This document shows positions 34,390 through 42,689 of a DNA stretch of 64,000 bases, piece after piece. The notes under the pieces are model-generated. The model was not told the DNA's origin. It worked only from the letters and a program-made list of their open reading frames with translations, and made no database searches. How positions within the stretch are numbered: position 1 is the first letter of the stretch; each line of letters opens with the position of its first letter. Source of the DNA: Bin5 sp009843665 (GTDB lineage Bacteria; Chloroflexota; Anaerolineae; Caldilineales; Caldilineaceae); assembly GCA_965220285.1 (NCBI GenBank), contig OZ244818.1, forward strand, positions 186,001 to 250,000, read 5' to 3'. A program made the translations under genes and the position numbers.

Positions 34390-35121
34390 CTATTCGACCT
34401 CAAGCTGTTCAGGGTCAAGCTGGTGCCAGAAGACAGATCCGGACTCCAAAAAGTCGTCGCTCCGGTTTTCTTTGTACAGGCCGGCTACTGCAGCGATCGA
34501 GCGCTTTCCTGTAAACCGCTGCATGAAGTCGGCGTTTCGGATCGCTCTGACGTTATCCCGGCCATTGGCGGTAAAGGAGACTTCCACGGCGACGTAGCAT
34601 GTTTCGCCATCTTTGTCTGTTGCATCCAATATGAGGTGGGCGCGGCGAAAGCTTCTCAGATCGCTTGTGGAAATGTCTGATGTATCGGCAGACTCGGAAA
34701 ACTCCAACAACTCTTCTCGGGTCAGAGTCCTGGGATTACGTAGGCCCAGATCGTCGGCAATCAGAAGGGCGTCATCAATCGCGGCATTTCGCACGTGAGC
34801 GGCCGTAATGGGGGCGATTTCATTGCGAAGTTTCTGTATGCTGTTCATCACTGACTCGAATAAGGAATCAGCTGCGTCGATTCTGGCGTCCACTGAGTCA
34901 AACCTGGTGTAATGCTGAGCCTAACGAACTTCTATTGCGTCCAAGCGCTTGTTTGAGGAGGCGGCAAAGCTATCCACGGTTTCGGTTAGCCTAGCCATCG
35001 TTTGGGGAAGTTCGAGGACTTCCCTCGACAGCAGCCTAACGCGCATGGCTTCGACCCACTCAGGGTGATTGTCCATGATCCGCACAAGTTCTTCAATGGT
35101 ATTGATAGCGGTAGTCGTCAT
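34390..35121 (-). pseudogene. Coiled-coil / PD-(D/E)XK-like protein gene interrupted by an in-frame amber codon
   Basis: Two open frames, 34921-35121 (66 codons from ATG) and 34390-34893, lie in the same reading frame and are separated only by TAG at 34921-34923 and ten further codons. Read through, they make one protein of about 243 residues. An N-terminal part (IEELVRIMDNHPEWVEAMRV, RLLSREVLELPQ) is followed by a coiled coil (NKRLDAIEVR-stop-AQHYTRFDSVDARID) and a C-terminal domain (LRSFRRAHLILDATD, CYVAVEVSFTANGRDNVRAI) that looks like a degraded PD-(D/E)XK nuclease-like fold. The stop may be a true inactivation, suppression, or a sequencing or assembly error. Family naming is tentative. 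Confidence 0.7.
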
Positions 35122-35279
35122 TTCCCTAACTCAATCAGTACAGTAGCCGTTCTGGCAATTGCCAAAGAGATGGCACAAGCCAAGGTTCGCACAAGCGTTC
35201 TTTTGAACAGTATACTTCATGGCACAGTGCGGCCCAAAAGGGAAGAGAGGTTCAGACACTCTTTCAGATGTAGAGAGGT

Positions 35280-36419
35280 CTACTGATACGCTAGGGAGCC
35301 GTCCGGGCGTATGAGGAACGGCCTGTGCCAGGAGCGGCCAGGGTGCGCGGCGAGGGCATCCAGATTCAGGTCGATGCCGAGGCCTGGCCGGTCGGGCAGC
35401 TCAAGGTAGCCGTCCATAAGCTTGATGGGTTCGTCGACTATTTCGGCGCGTCGTCCATCATCGGCCTTGTACTCCAATATCATGAAGTTCGAGGTGCTGG
35501 CGGCGAAATGGACGTTTACTGCGGTGGCGACCGGTCCGCATGGATTGTGCGGGGCGACACTGGCATAATGGACTTCGGCCATTGAGGCGATTTTTTTCAT
35601 CTCCCAGAGGCCGCCGGTGATGCAGATGTCGGGTTGGATGATGTCCACGGCGTGGTGGCTTAGCAGCTCGCGGAATTCGTGGCGGCTGTAGAGCATTTCG
35701 CCGGTGGCGATGGGAACGTTTACCTTGTTGCTGAGTTTGGCGAGGGCCTCATAGTTTTCGGGGCGAAGGGGCTCTTCGACGAAGAAGGGACGGAAGGGCG
35801 CCACTACTTCGCAGAGTTGGGCTGCGCGGCCGATTTCGAGGATGCGGGCGTGGGGATCGAGTCCGATATCGATGTCGGGTCCGACGGCTTCACGGACGGC
35901 TGCGACGCGCCGTTCGGTCTCGCGCAGGGCGCGATTCCACGGCATCTGGTGCCAGCCGGTAGGCAGGGGGCCCATTTTGAGTGCGGTATAGCCGTAGGTC
36001 TGGATGAGACGGATGGCATCATCGGCAGCCTCTTGGGGCGTATCGCCGCCTATGCTCTGGTAGACGCGGACACGGTTGCGGGCTTTGCCGCCTACGAGCC
36101 TGTAAACGGGCAGACCGGCGGCCTTTCCGGCGATGTCCCACAGGGCGTGTTCGATGCCGCTGATGGCGGCGTTAACGACCGAGCCGCCGGGGAAGCGGCC
36201 GCCCGCGTACATGAGATGATAGAGTCCCTCGATGTCGCGGGGGTCACGGCCGGTGAGCCATTCTGCGAAGTCGTGGATAGCGGCGACGGTAGCGCCGTCC
36301 GGACCGCAGGAGAACGGCTCGCCAACACCGTGAAGGCCCTCGTCGGTATGGACGACGACGTAGGGTATCGAGCGATTGGCCAGTTCGGTCAAGTGCGTGT
36401 CGATACGTGTGATTTTCAT
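35280..36419 (-). CDS. Enolase-superfamily (mandelate racemase/muconate lactonizing) sugar-acid dehydratase
   Basis: A 379-aa two-domain protein. The N-terminal capping domain (1-120) ends in SGIEHALWDIAGKAAGLPVYRL. The barrel has metal ligands in DIDIGLDPHARI, PFFVEEPLRPEN and IATGEMLYS, the Asp of VDIIQPDIC and a catalytic His in VAPHNPCGP, the pattern of the galactonate/mannonate dehydratase branch. Lys-x-Lys of the MLE branch is replaced by ALKMGPLP. It probably dehydrates an aldonic acid. It stands alone on the minus strand, divergent from the phosphatase gene. Confidence 0.85.
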   Translation of the reverse strand: MKITRIDTHLTELANRSIPYVVVHTDEGLHGVGEPFSCGPDGATVAAIHDFAEWLTGRDPRDIEGLYHLMYAGGRFPGGSVVNAAISGIEHALWDIAGKAAGLPVYRLVGGKARNRVRVYQSIGGDTPQEAADDAIRLIQTYGYTALKMGPLPTGWHQMPWNRALRETERRVAAVREAVGPDIDIGLDPHARILEIGRAAQLCEVVAPFRPFFVEEPLRPENYEALAKLSNKVNVPIATGEMLYSRHEFRELLSHHAVDIIQPDICITGGLWEMKKIASMAEVHYASVAPHNPCGPVATAVNVHFAASTSNFMILEYKADDGRRAEIVDEPIKLMDGYLELPDRPGLGIDLNLDALAAHPGRSWHRPFLIRPDGSLAYQ

Positions 36420-36506
36420 GGGAATTGCTCCTGTAGCGGAATACAGGAATTATCGTTTACTATGCGACCTGTGTCAAGCTATAGGGAGTACTTTTTTGGT
36501 TCTCGA

Positions 36507-36535
36507 TTGACATATCGGTGCTGCTGTGCTTTTAT
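36507..36535 (+). promoter_or_regulatory. Candidate sigma-70 promoter for the PP2C gene
   Basis: A consensus TTGACA (36507-36512) is followed after 17 bp by TTTTAT (36530-36535), about 140 bp before the phosphatase start. The -10 is weak, so confidence is limited. Confidence 0.4.
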
Positions 36536-36674
36536 GGCGGGCAAATAGGGAAAAAGCAGAATTTGCTCAACGGGCGGACATGAGTGAGACGCCTCTCTCA
36601 GCCGTCGACACGGACCGCCCCGCCGGCCGTGAACGGCGAAGGACCGCCCTTCCACCGGGAGGCCGCGCCGAAAA

Positions 36675-37412
36675 ATGAACCGAATTGAGATACAGATCGC
36701 GGTTGCCAAGGTGTCAAAGTACGCGTCCAGCGAGAGCGGGGACACAGTTGAGGTCGTGGAGCGTCCCCACGGCGGAATCAGCATCGTCGTTTCGGACGGT
36801 CAGCGGAGTGGGCGGAGCGCGAAGGCGATCAGCAATGTGGTGGCCCGAAAGGCGATGAGCCTGATTGCCGAAGGGGTGCGGGACGGGGCGGTGGCGCGTG
36901 CGACGCACGATTATTTGCGCACGAATCGGGGGGGTAAGGTCAGCGCGGAGCTGGTCATTGCGAGCGTAGACCTGGTGACAGAGACGCTTGTGCTGAGCCG
37001 TAACAGCCGCTGTCCAGTATTGGTGCAGCGGGATGGCGGGACGGAGTGGTTAGACGAAGAGTGCGACGCCATAGGGATTTATCGGAATACGAAGCCGAAT
37101 ATCGTTGAACTTCCGCTCGTGCAGGGTTTGACCGCGGTGGTATTTACGGATGGGATTTGGAGCGCCGGGCACCGAAGCGGCGGCGCGATGGACGTGGCCG
37201 GGGCGGCTTGTTTGAACGAAGGCAGGCTAGTGAGCGGCGATGCTCCTGCAAGGGAGAAGAGCGCCAAAGCAGTTGCCGATCGCGTCCTGGAGGCGGCGCT
37301 TGAACTTGATAACGGTCGGCCCAGAGACGACTCGACCGTCCTCGTCATCAAGGTCGGTACGCACCAGTGGGAACAGAAAGTCCGGCGCATGGAAATTTCG
37401 CTGCCCATATAG
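36675..37412 (+). CDS. SpoIIE-type PP2C serine/threonine phosphatase
   Basis: A 245-aa stand-alone PP2C-like domain without sensor or membrane segments. Metal-binding motifs are visible: VVSDGQRSGRSA (about 38-49, the DG pair), VVFTDGIWSAG (about 155-165) and the final RDDSTVLVI (about 218-226). The family is bacterial SpoIIE/RsbU-type or small PP2C, acting on phosphoserine of partner proteins. The next gene is a P-loop protein 47 bp downstream, a possible partner. GGGAGG lies about 12 bp before the ATG. Confidence 0.83.
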   Translation: MNRIEIQIAVAKVSKYASSESGDTVEVVERPHGGISIVVSDGQRSGRSAKAISNVVARKAMSLIAEGVRDGAVARATHDYLRTNRGGKVSAELVIASVDLVTETLVLSRNSRCPVLVQRDGGTEWLDEECDAIGIYRNTKPNIVELPLVQGLTAVVFTDGIWSAGHRSGGAMDVAGAACLNEGRLVSGDAPAREKSAKAVADRVLEAALELDNGRPRDDSTVLVIKVGTHQWEQKVRRMEISLPI

Positions 37413-37459
37413 AATCATCCTGCCCATATTATTTGCAGAGTTGGTATCCATGACCGCCA

Positions 37460-37915
37460 ATGGGGGCGGCCCGAGTGAAATTTGACCTTGTTAAAATCGT
37501 CGGCGTCAGTGCGGCCGGAAAATCGACACTTGTGGCCGGTTTGAGGCGGCTGGGCTACAATGCTCGCCCCGTTGCCCAGGAGCACAGCCAGGTGCCGGAC
37601 ATGTGGCAGCGTATCCGGCCGCCCAACTGGTTGATATTTCTGGATGCGGATCTGGCGGCCCAAGGTGAGCGGCGTCCTGACGTCAGTTGGGACGAGCCCT
37701 GGCGCAGGACGGAGTTGAAGCGGTTGGCGCATGCGCGGACCCATGCGGACCTGGTCATTGACACAAGCCTGCTGTCGCCTGAAAGCGTGTTGAACCAGGC
37801 GGTCAGTTTTCTGCAGATTAGCAGCGTCGAGGCGGCTTCCGGTCCGCTGGCGGCGTTGCCGAGAACGGGCAGCGTTTGGCATCAGGGCGGAAGACCGGAC
37901 CTCCCGTCAGGTTGA
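37460..37915 (+). CDS. Small P-loop NTPase, kinase-like
   Basis: A 151-aa protein with Walker A GVSAAGKST (about 14-22) at the N-terminus and a later LVIDTSLLSPE strand. The layout resembles small nucleotide/metabolite kinases (AAA_33/Zeta-toxin-like), but the lid region is not recognisable. IFLDADL (about 53-59) could be the Walker B-like strand. It follows the PP2C gene by 47 bp, so a phosphatase/kinase pair is possible. The C-terminal 25 residues look disordered. Confidence 0.65.
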   Translation: MGAARVKFDLVKIVGVSAAGKSTLVAGLRRLGYNARPVAQEHSQVPDMWQRIRPPNWLIFLDADLAAQGERRPDVSWDEPWRRTELKRLAHARTHADLVIDTSLLSPESVLNQAVSFLQISSVEAASGPLAALPRTGSVWHQGGRPDLPSG

Positions 37916-37940
37916 CAAGGCCGCCTGCCCGTGCTATATG
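37912..37940 (+). promoter_or_regulatory. Candidate sigma-70 promoter upstream of dinB and the inositol genes
   Basis: A perfect TTGACA (37912-37917), 17-bp spacer, then TATATG (37935-37940) preceded by TGC, giving an extended -10. It lies about 155 bp before the dinB-like gene, the first of a co-oriented run leading into iolB-iolC-iolE. The -35 overlaps the stop codon of the P-loop gene. Confidence 0.55.
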
Positions 37941-38095
37941 TTGCCAGCGGACGCTGCAGGCGCCGAGTAAGAGGGGATAGAGGGCGCCAGGGCTCGCCGC
38001 ACACCCCCCTTACCTCTCTACATTCGCCGGCGCCAAAACGCAGAATAACGGCCAAAGCTCGTATTCTCAATTCACGAACATAGAGGATTATTCTT

Positions 38096-38590
38096 ATGTC
38101 AGTTCATTCTGTCGAAAGGCTCTTCGCATACAACAAATGGGCCTGGAATCGAGTCTTCCCCAGTTTGGAAGCGATCCCGGAAGAGGAGTACTTTGCCGAG
38201 CGCCCCTTCTTCTGGGAGTCACTGCACGGCCTGGCCGCTCACGGCTATGGTGCTGAGCGGGCGTGGTTGCAGAGGATTGGCGGGGAGAGCCCTTCGCAAC
38301 GTCCGGCTGCATCGGAGTTTGCTTCTTTCGCCGAACTACGGGACGCTTGGGAGTCTCTTTGGAGCGAGTGGCAGGCGTATGTTGGTTCATTGACGGCCAG
38401 CAAGCTCGATGACACGCTTGTATTCCACGGCACTGAAGGGGAAGAATTCAAGCTGCGGATAGATGACGTTCTGCGTCACGTGTTCAACCATGCCACCGAG
38501 CACCGAAGCCAGATGACTCCCGTACTGGCCCAATTGGGGCATCCGACGGAGCCGCTCGACTATGGCCGCTTTGCCAGGACGGGCAATTAG
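38096..38590 (+). CDS. DinB-family four-helix metal-binding protein
   Basis: A 164-aa DinB/DfsB-like protein. Helix 1 (SVERLFAYNKWAWNRVF), the GLAAHGYGAERAWLQRI helix with the first His, and the C-terminal DDVLRHVFNHATEHRSQM helix with the two further His residues form the metal site. Some members are thiol-dependent S-transferases. AGAGGA lies 8 bp before the ATG. It is 42 bp ahead of iolB and probably shares its promoter; a role in inositol metabolism is not known. Confidence 0.88.
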   Translation: MSVHSVERLFAYNKWAWNRVFPSLEAIPEEEYFAERPFFWESLHGLAAHGYGAERAWLQRIGGESPSQRPAASEFASFAELRDAWESLWSEWQAYVGSLTASKLDDTLVFHGTEGEEFKLRIDDVLRHVFNHATEHRSQMTPVLAQLGHPTEPLDYGRFARTGN

Positions 38591-38632
38591 TGGGACTTGG
38601 GCTTCGAGTGGAACTGAAGAAAGAGAGCTAAA

Positions 38633-39520
38633 ATGCGTTACACTGCAGAAAACGTGCTGATCAAGCCGATGACCGACGGCGAAGACCCAGACCTGATCCT
38701 GTCGGTAACGCCTGAAGGAGCCGGTTGGGACTATATTTCCTTTCAGGCGAGGCGACTGGTGAAGGGAGGAGAATGGTCCTTCGATACAGGGGAAAACGAG
38801 TTTGCATTCGTCAATTTAAGCGGACGTTACCGGGTCGAGAGCAGCAGAGGGAGTTGGGCCGGAATCGGCGGACGGGCAAATGTTTTCAGCGGCGGTGCGC
38901 ACGCCCTTTACTTGCCGAGACGGACCGAACTGACGGTTACGGCGGAGGAGGCCGGGGAGTTTGCGGTGACTTGGGTGCCGACGTCGGAGGACAATGAACC
39001 ATGGCTGATCAAGCCTGAAGACGTGGCCGTCAGTATACGAGGCGGCGATAATGTCAGCCGACAGATCAATGATTTGCTGCCTCCCGGCTCACCGGTCCAC
39101 AGGATTGTTCTTGTGGAGGTATATACCCCAAGCGGGAATTGGAGCAGCTATCCGCCGCATAAGCACGATATTCACATTGAGGATGGGTCAGGCGAGTTGA
39201 TAGAGGCGGACCTGGAGGAAGTCTACTTTTATCGGATCGACAGGCCGGAGGGGTTTGCCTACCAGAGAGTGTACACCGACGAAAACTCGCCGATGCACGC
39301 GGCGGGCAATCCTATCGACGCGCTGGTCCGGGTCGGCCACAATGAGGCAGTGCTGGTGCCGGAAGGGTATCATCCGGTAGTCAGCATGCCCGGCTACACG
39401 ACATATTATCTTAACGTACTGGCGGGCAGTGCGCAGAGCCTTGCCAACCAGGAGGACCCGAATTACGGTTGGGTGAAGGAGAAGTATAGCGGCGTGGATG
39501 AAAGATTGCCGTTGTACTGA
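38633..39520 (+). CDS. iolB: 5-deoxy-glucuronate isomerase
   Basis: A 295-aa double-cupin protein that isomerises 5-deoxy-D-glucuronate to 2-deoxy-5-keto-D-gluconate, step 4 of myo-inositol breakdown. The metal site is visible in YPPHKHDIHIED (about 181-192) and EEVYFYRIDRPEGFAYQR (about 200-217), and GYHPVVSMPGYTTYYLNVLAG is the conserved C-terminal strand set. Length is close to the usual 270 aa. It is the first metabolic gene of the iol cluster, followed by iolC after about 70 bp. Confidence 0.94.
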   Translation: MRYTAENVLIKPMTDGEDPDLILSVTPEGAGWDYISFQARRLVKGGEWSFDTGENEFAFVNLSGRYRVESSRGSWAGIGGRANVFSGGAHALYLPRRTELTVTAEEAGEFAVTWVPTSEDNEPWLIKPEDVAVSIRGGDNVSRQINDLLPPGSPVHRIVLVEVYTPSGNWSSYPPHKHDIHIEDGSGELIEADLEEVYFYRIDRPEGFAYQRVYTDENSPMHAAGNPIDALVRVGHNEAVLVPEGYHPVVSMPGYTTYYLNVLAGSAQSLANQEDPNYGWVKEKYSGVDERLPLY

Positions 39521-39591
39521 GGACTTAACGGGCGGAGGCCGGAATTGATCAGGAACGCAACTCCCGGATGGGGATACAGGAAGTCATTGCG

Positions 39592-40617
39592 ATGACAACA
39601 GAAAACGAAGCCAGAACTTATGACTCTCTGCACATGGGGCGCTCTTCGATCGACCTTTACAGTAACGATGTCGGCGCGCCGTTTGCGGAAATCGGCAGCT
39701 TCGCGGCCTACGTTGGCGGTTCGCCGACGAACATCAGTGTAGGCGGGGCGCGATTGGGCCTGAAGACGGCGCTGGTCACGGGGCTGGGCGAGGATCCTGT
39801 AGGGGATTTCATCTCCGACTTTCTGGACAAAGAGGGGGTGGATTTCAGTTTCAGCCCGCGCAAGCCGGGGCACCGCACCAGTGCTGTGGTTCTCGGCATT
39901 GAGCCGCCGGACAAGTTTCCACTGGTCTATTACAGGGAAAACTGCGCCGACATCGAGTTGACGATTGACGACGTGCTGGCGGCGCCTGTTGCCGATGCGA
40001 AGGTATTCCAGTTTGCAGGTACGAATCTGAGCAAGGAGCCGAGCCGCAGCTCGACGATGTTTGGGGCGGAGTATTCGCAGCAGGTTGGCACGACTGTCAT
40101 CTTCGACCTCGATTTTCGGCCTGATCAATGGCATGACCCGCGGGCGTTCGGCGTGGTTGCGCGTTCGGTGCTACCCAATGTTGACGTTGTAATCGGTACG
40201 GAAGATGAGATCAACGCGGCTGTGCTCAGCGATGCCAGTCAGATGTCGCTGACGCACTCGCAGGTGTCCGATGCGAAGGTGGAAGGCGACGTGGAGTCGG
40301 CGATCGGCTGGCTGCTGGAGTTGGGACCACAGGCGGTGGTGGAGAAGGTGGGGGCGCTGGGTTCGCGGGTGCATTTGGCTGATGGGGATGTACTGGAGGC
40401 GCCCGGTTTTCCAGTTGAGATTTACAATATCCTTGGGGCCGGCGATGCGTTTGGGGCTGGGTTCATCTACGGCTTTGTAAATGACTGGGGCTGGCAGCGG
40501 TCGGCGCGGTTGGGGAATGCATGTGGGGCGATGGTGGTGCTGGCGCATGGGTGTGCGAATTTCATGCCGACGTATGATGAGGTGATGGCGTTTGTTGAGG
40601 AGCGGGGCGGGTTTTAG
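39592..40617 (+). CDS. iolC: 5-dehydro-2-deoxygluconokinase
   Basis: A PfkB-family kinase of 341 aa from the ATG at 39592 (MTTENEARTYDSLHMGRSSIDLY), with AGGAAG 8 bp upstream; an ATG at 39568 is an alternative. Motifs are AAYVGGSPTNISVGGARLGL (sugar-binding start), and NILGAGDAFGAGF with the catalytic Asp near 288. It phosphorylates 2-deoxy-5-keto-D-gluconate to DKGP. Unlike some IolC proteins it carries no fused DUF2090 aldolase domain, so DKGP cleavage needs a separate enzyme. Confidence 0.93.
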   Translation: MTTENEARTYDSLHMGRSSIDLYSNDVGAPFAEIGSFAAYVGGSPTNISVGGARLGLKTALVTGLGEDPVGDFISDFLDKEGVDFSFSPRKPGHRTSAVVLGIEPPDKFPLVYYRENCADIELTIDDVLAAPVADAKVFQFAGTNLSKEPSRSSTMFGAEYSQQVGTTVIFDLDFRPDQWHDPRAFGVVARSVLPNVDVVIGTEDEINAAVLSDASQMSLTHSQVSDAKVEGDVESAIGWLLELGPQAVVEKVGALGSRVHLADGDVLEAPGFPVEIYNILGAGDAFGAGFIYGFVNDWGWQRSARLGNACGAMVVLAHGCANFMPTYDEVMAFVEERGGF

Positions 40618-40800
40618 CGGGCCAGGCTTTATTGGGACAGGAAAAGGTCTTGATGGTCCAGCTGTTTTGGGACGGGCGGCAGAGACTCTTAGCGGTGCCC
40701 CGCGGGAAAACTGACGGTGCTTGAATTTGAAGCAGATTACGGCTTGTGAAACTAACTGGCTGTCACTTGGACTCGGACTCTCCAATTCCAGGAAAACACT

Positions 40801-41700
40801 ATGCAAGTACAAATTGCCACAGCCCCCGTATCGTGGGGCGTTTTGATGAAGGATACGCCGAACGTTCCTCCTTATAGCCAGGTCCTGGATGAGATTCGGG
40901 AGGCCGGTTATGTGGGAACTGAGTTGGGGCCATACGGTTATCTGCCTTTCGATGTTCCGAAGCTGCGTGACGATCTGGAGCGACGGGGGCTGACGTTGAC
41001 GTCGGCGTTTACGATCTTCAATTTCCTGGCCGGCAAGGATGACGAGACGGTCTACCGAGAGGCGCTGGAGACGGCAGAGGTGCTCTCGGCGATGGGCTGC
41101 GAATACATTGTTCTGTCGGATGTTCTCTTTGTGGTTGAGAACAGGGGCGGGCGGGCCGGACGGATACGGCGTGAGGATTCGCTTGGTGACGCCGAGTGGG
41201 ACCTAGCTGCCGAAAATGTGAACGCCTTCGCCAAGGTTGTTCATGAAGAGTACGGCATGAAGTGTGCGGCTCACCCGCACGTGGGCGGATACCTGGAGAC
41301 GGACTTCGAAATCGACGCACTGCTTGAGCGCACTGATCCTGAACTGGTGGGCCTATGCTTTGATATGGCGCACATTGCTTACGGCGGGGGCGACCCGGTG
41401 GCGGTGCTGGACAAGTGGCGGGACCGTACCTGGTATCTGCACATTAAGGAGTGCGATGGACGCGTCCGCGAAGAGGTGATCGGGCGCGGAGGCGATTACT
41501 ACGTTGGTGTTTCGTCCGGCGTCTTCCCAGAACTGGGCAAAGGGACCGTTGACTGGCAAGGGATCAACCGCATCTTGCAGGAGATGGACTTTGACGGCTG
41601 GGGCACAGTCGAGCAGGATATACTGCCGGGAATCGGGATCGACGCTCTGGCTAGCGCGAGGGGCAACAGGGCGTTTCTCAGGCAAGAGTTGAACTGGTAA
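40801..41700 (+). CDS. iolE: Inosose dehydratase
   Basis: A 299-aa AP-endonuclease-2-like TIM barrel. It opens IATAPVSWGVLMKDTPNVPP and GYVGTELGPYGYLP, the IolE signature, and carries metal ligands in YIVLSDV, CAAHPHVGGYLET, LCFDMAHIAYGG and TWYLHIKECDG. It dehydrates 2-keto-myo-inositol to 3D-(3,5/4)-trihydroxycyclohexane-1,2-dione. AGGA lies 7 bp before the ATG. The 183-bp gap after iolC holds nothing I recognise. Confidence 0.94.
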   Translation: MQVQIATAPVSWGVLMKDTPNVPPYSQVLDEIREAGYVGTELGPYGYLPFDVPKLRDDLERRGLTLTSAFTIFNFLAGKDDETVYREALETAEVLSAMGCEYIVLSDVLFVVENRGGRAGRIRREDSLGDAEWDLAAENVNAFAKVVHEEYGMKCAAHPHVGGYLETDFEIDALLERTDPELVGLCFDMAHIAYGGGDPVAVLDKWRDRTWYLHIKECDGRVREEVIGRGGDYYVGVSSGVFPELGKGTVDWQGINRILQEMDFDGWGTVEQDILPGIGIDALASARGNRAFLRQELNW

Positions 41701-41782
41701 ATGCTCCAACTCTGGCTTCCATGGTTGCGGTTTAACGAGCCAATGGCGCATAGGTCACAATTTCAGATAGGTAGTGTCTAAA

Positions 41783-42640
41783 ATGCCAATTGACCCGAGT
41801 TCTTTGCAGGGAAAGTTCGCCGTAGTAACGGGCAGCACGCAGGGGTTAGGTGAGGCAGCGGCGCGGCTGTTTGCGGAACGGGGCGCGGCGGGGATCATAG
41901 TGAGCGGGCGGAATGCCGAGCGGGGCAATGCAGTTGCGGCAGACCTGCGGGGCGGGGGCTGCCGGGCCCATTTCGTACAGGCTGATCTGGCGGAAGTTGA
42001 CGCATGCCGCAGCATCGTAGCCGAGGCGGACAGACAGTTTGGCGCGCTGCACGTGCTGGTCAACAGCGGTGCGCTTACGGTGCGCGGGAACATCTGGGAC
42101 ACGACGCCTGAGCTTTTCGACAAGATAATCGCGGTCAACACGCGGGCGCCGTTGCTGCTCATGCAGGATGCGTGCAAGCTGATGCGGCGGGAGGGGAACG
42201 GCGGGTCGATCGTCAATATCTCCAGCGTGGCTTCCTTCGGCAGCGAGCAGTTTTTGCTGCCCTATACGGCCTCCAAGAGCGCACTCAACGCGATGACCAA
42301 GAATGTTGCATTTGCGGTCATGCGCTACCAGATCCGAGTGAATGCCATTGCCGTGGGCTGGATGGATTCACCGGCCGAGGACTTTATTCAGCGTACCTTT
42401 CATTCGGATGGCGAGGACTGGCTGGATAAGGCAGAGGCTGAGCAACCTTTCGGGCGTCTGCTCAAGACGGATGAAGTGGCGCGAGCGATCGCTTTTCTGG
42501 CGTCGGATGAGTCAGGAATGATGACGGGCAGCTTGATCGACTTCGACCAGTCGGTGCGGGGCGCGGGGCCGGTGTCGAAGCCTCCGCCGCTGGACGATCC
42601 GTACTGGAATGTAGGCGCCAAAGACAGCGCGTGGCAGTAG
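41783..42640 (+). CDS. SDR-family oxidoreductase in the inositol cluster
   Basis: A 285-aa classical short-chain dehydrogenase from the ATG at 41783; a GTG three codons earlier is possible. The cofactor motif TGSTQGLGEAAARLF is near 16-30, NSGALTVRG replaces the usual NNAG, and the catalytic SSVASF...YTASKSALN (Ser-Tyr-Lys) is intact. It may act on an inositol stereoisomer or inosose, extending the pathway beyond myo-inositol. Substrate inferred from location only. Confidence 0.87.
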   Translation: MPIDPSSLQGKFAVVTGSTQGLGEAAARLFAERGAAGIIVSGRNAERGNAVAADLRGGGCRAHFVQADLAEVDACRSIVAEADRQFGALHVLVNSGALTVRGNIWDTTPELFDKIIAVNTRAPLLLMQDACKLMRREGNGGSIVNISSVASFGSEQFLLPYTASKSALNAMTKNVAFAVMRYQIRVNAIAVGWMDSPAEDFIQRTFHSDGEDWLDKAEAEQPFGRLLKTDEVARAIAFLASDESGMMTGSLIDFDQSVRGAGPVSKPPPLDDPYWNVGAKDSAWQ

Positions 42641-42689
42641 TACGTTCGGGAGGTCCTAACGACCTTAAGCTGGCATCAAGGGGTAGAGT

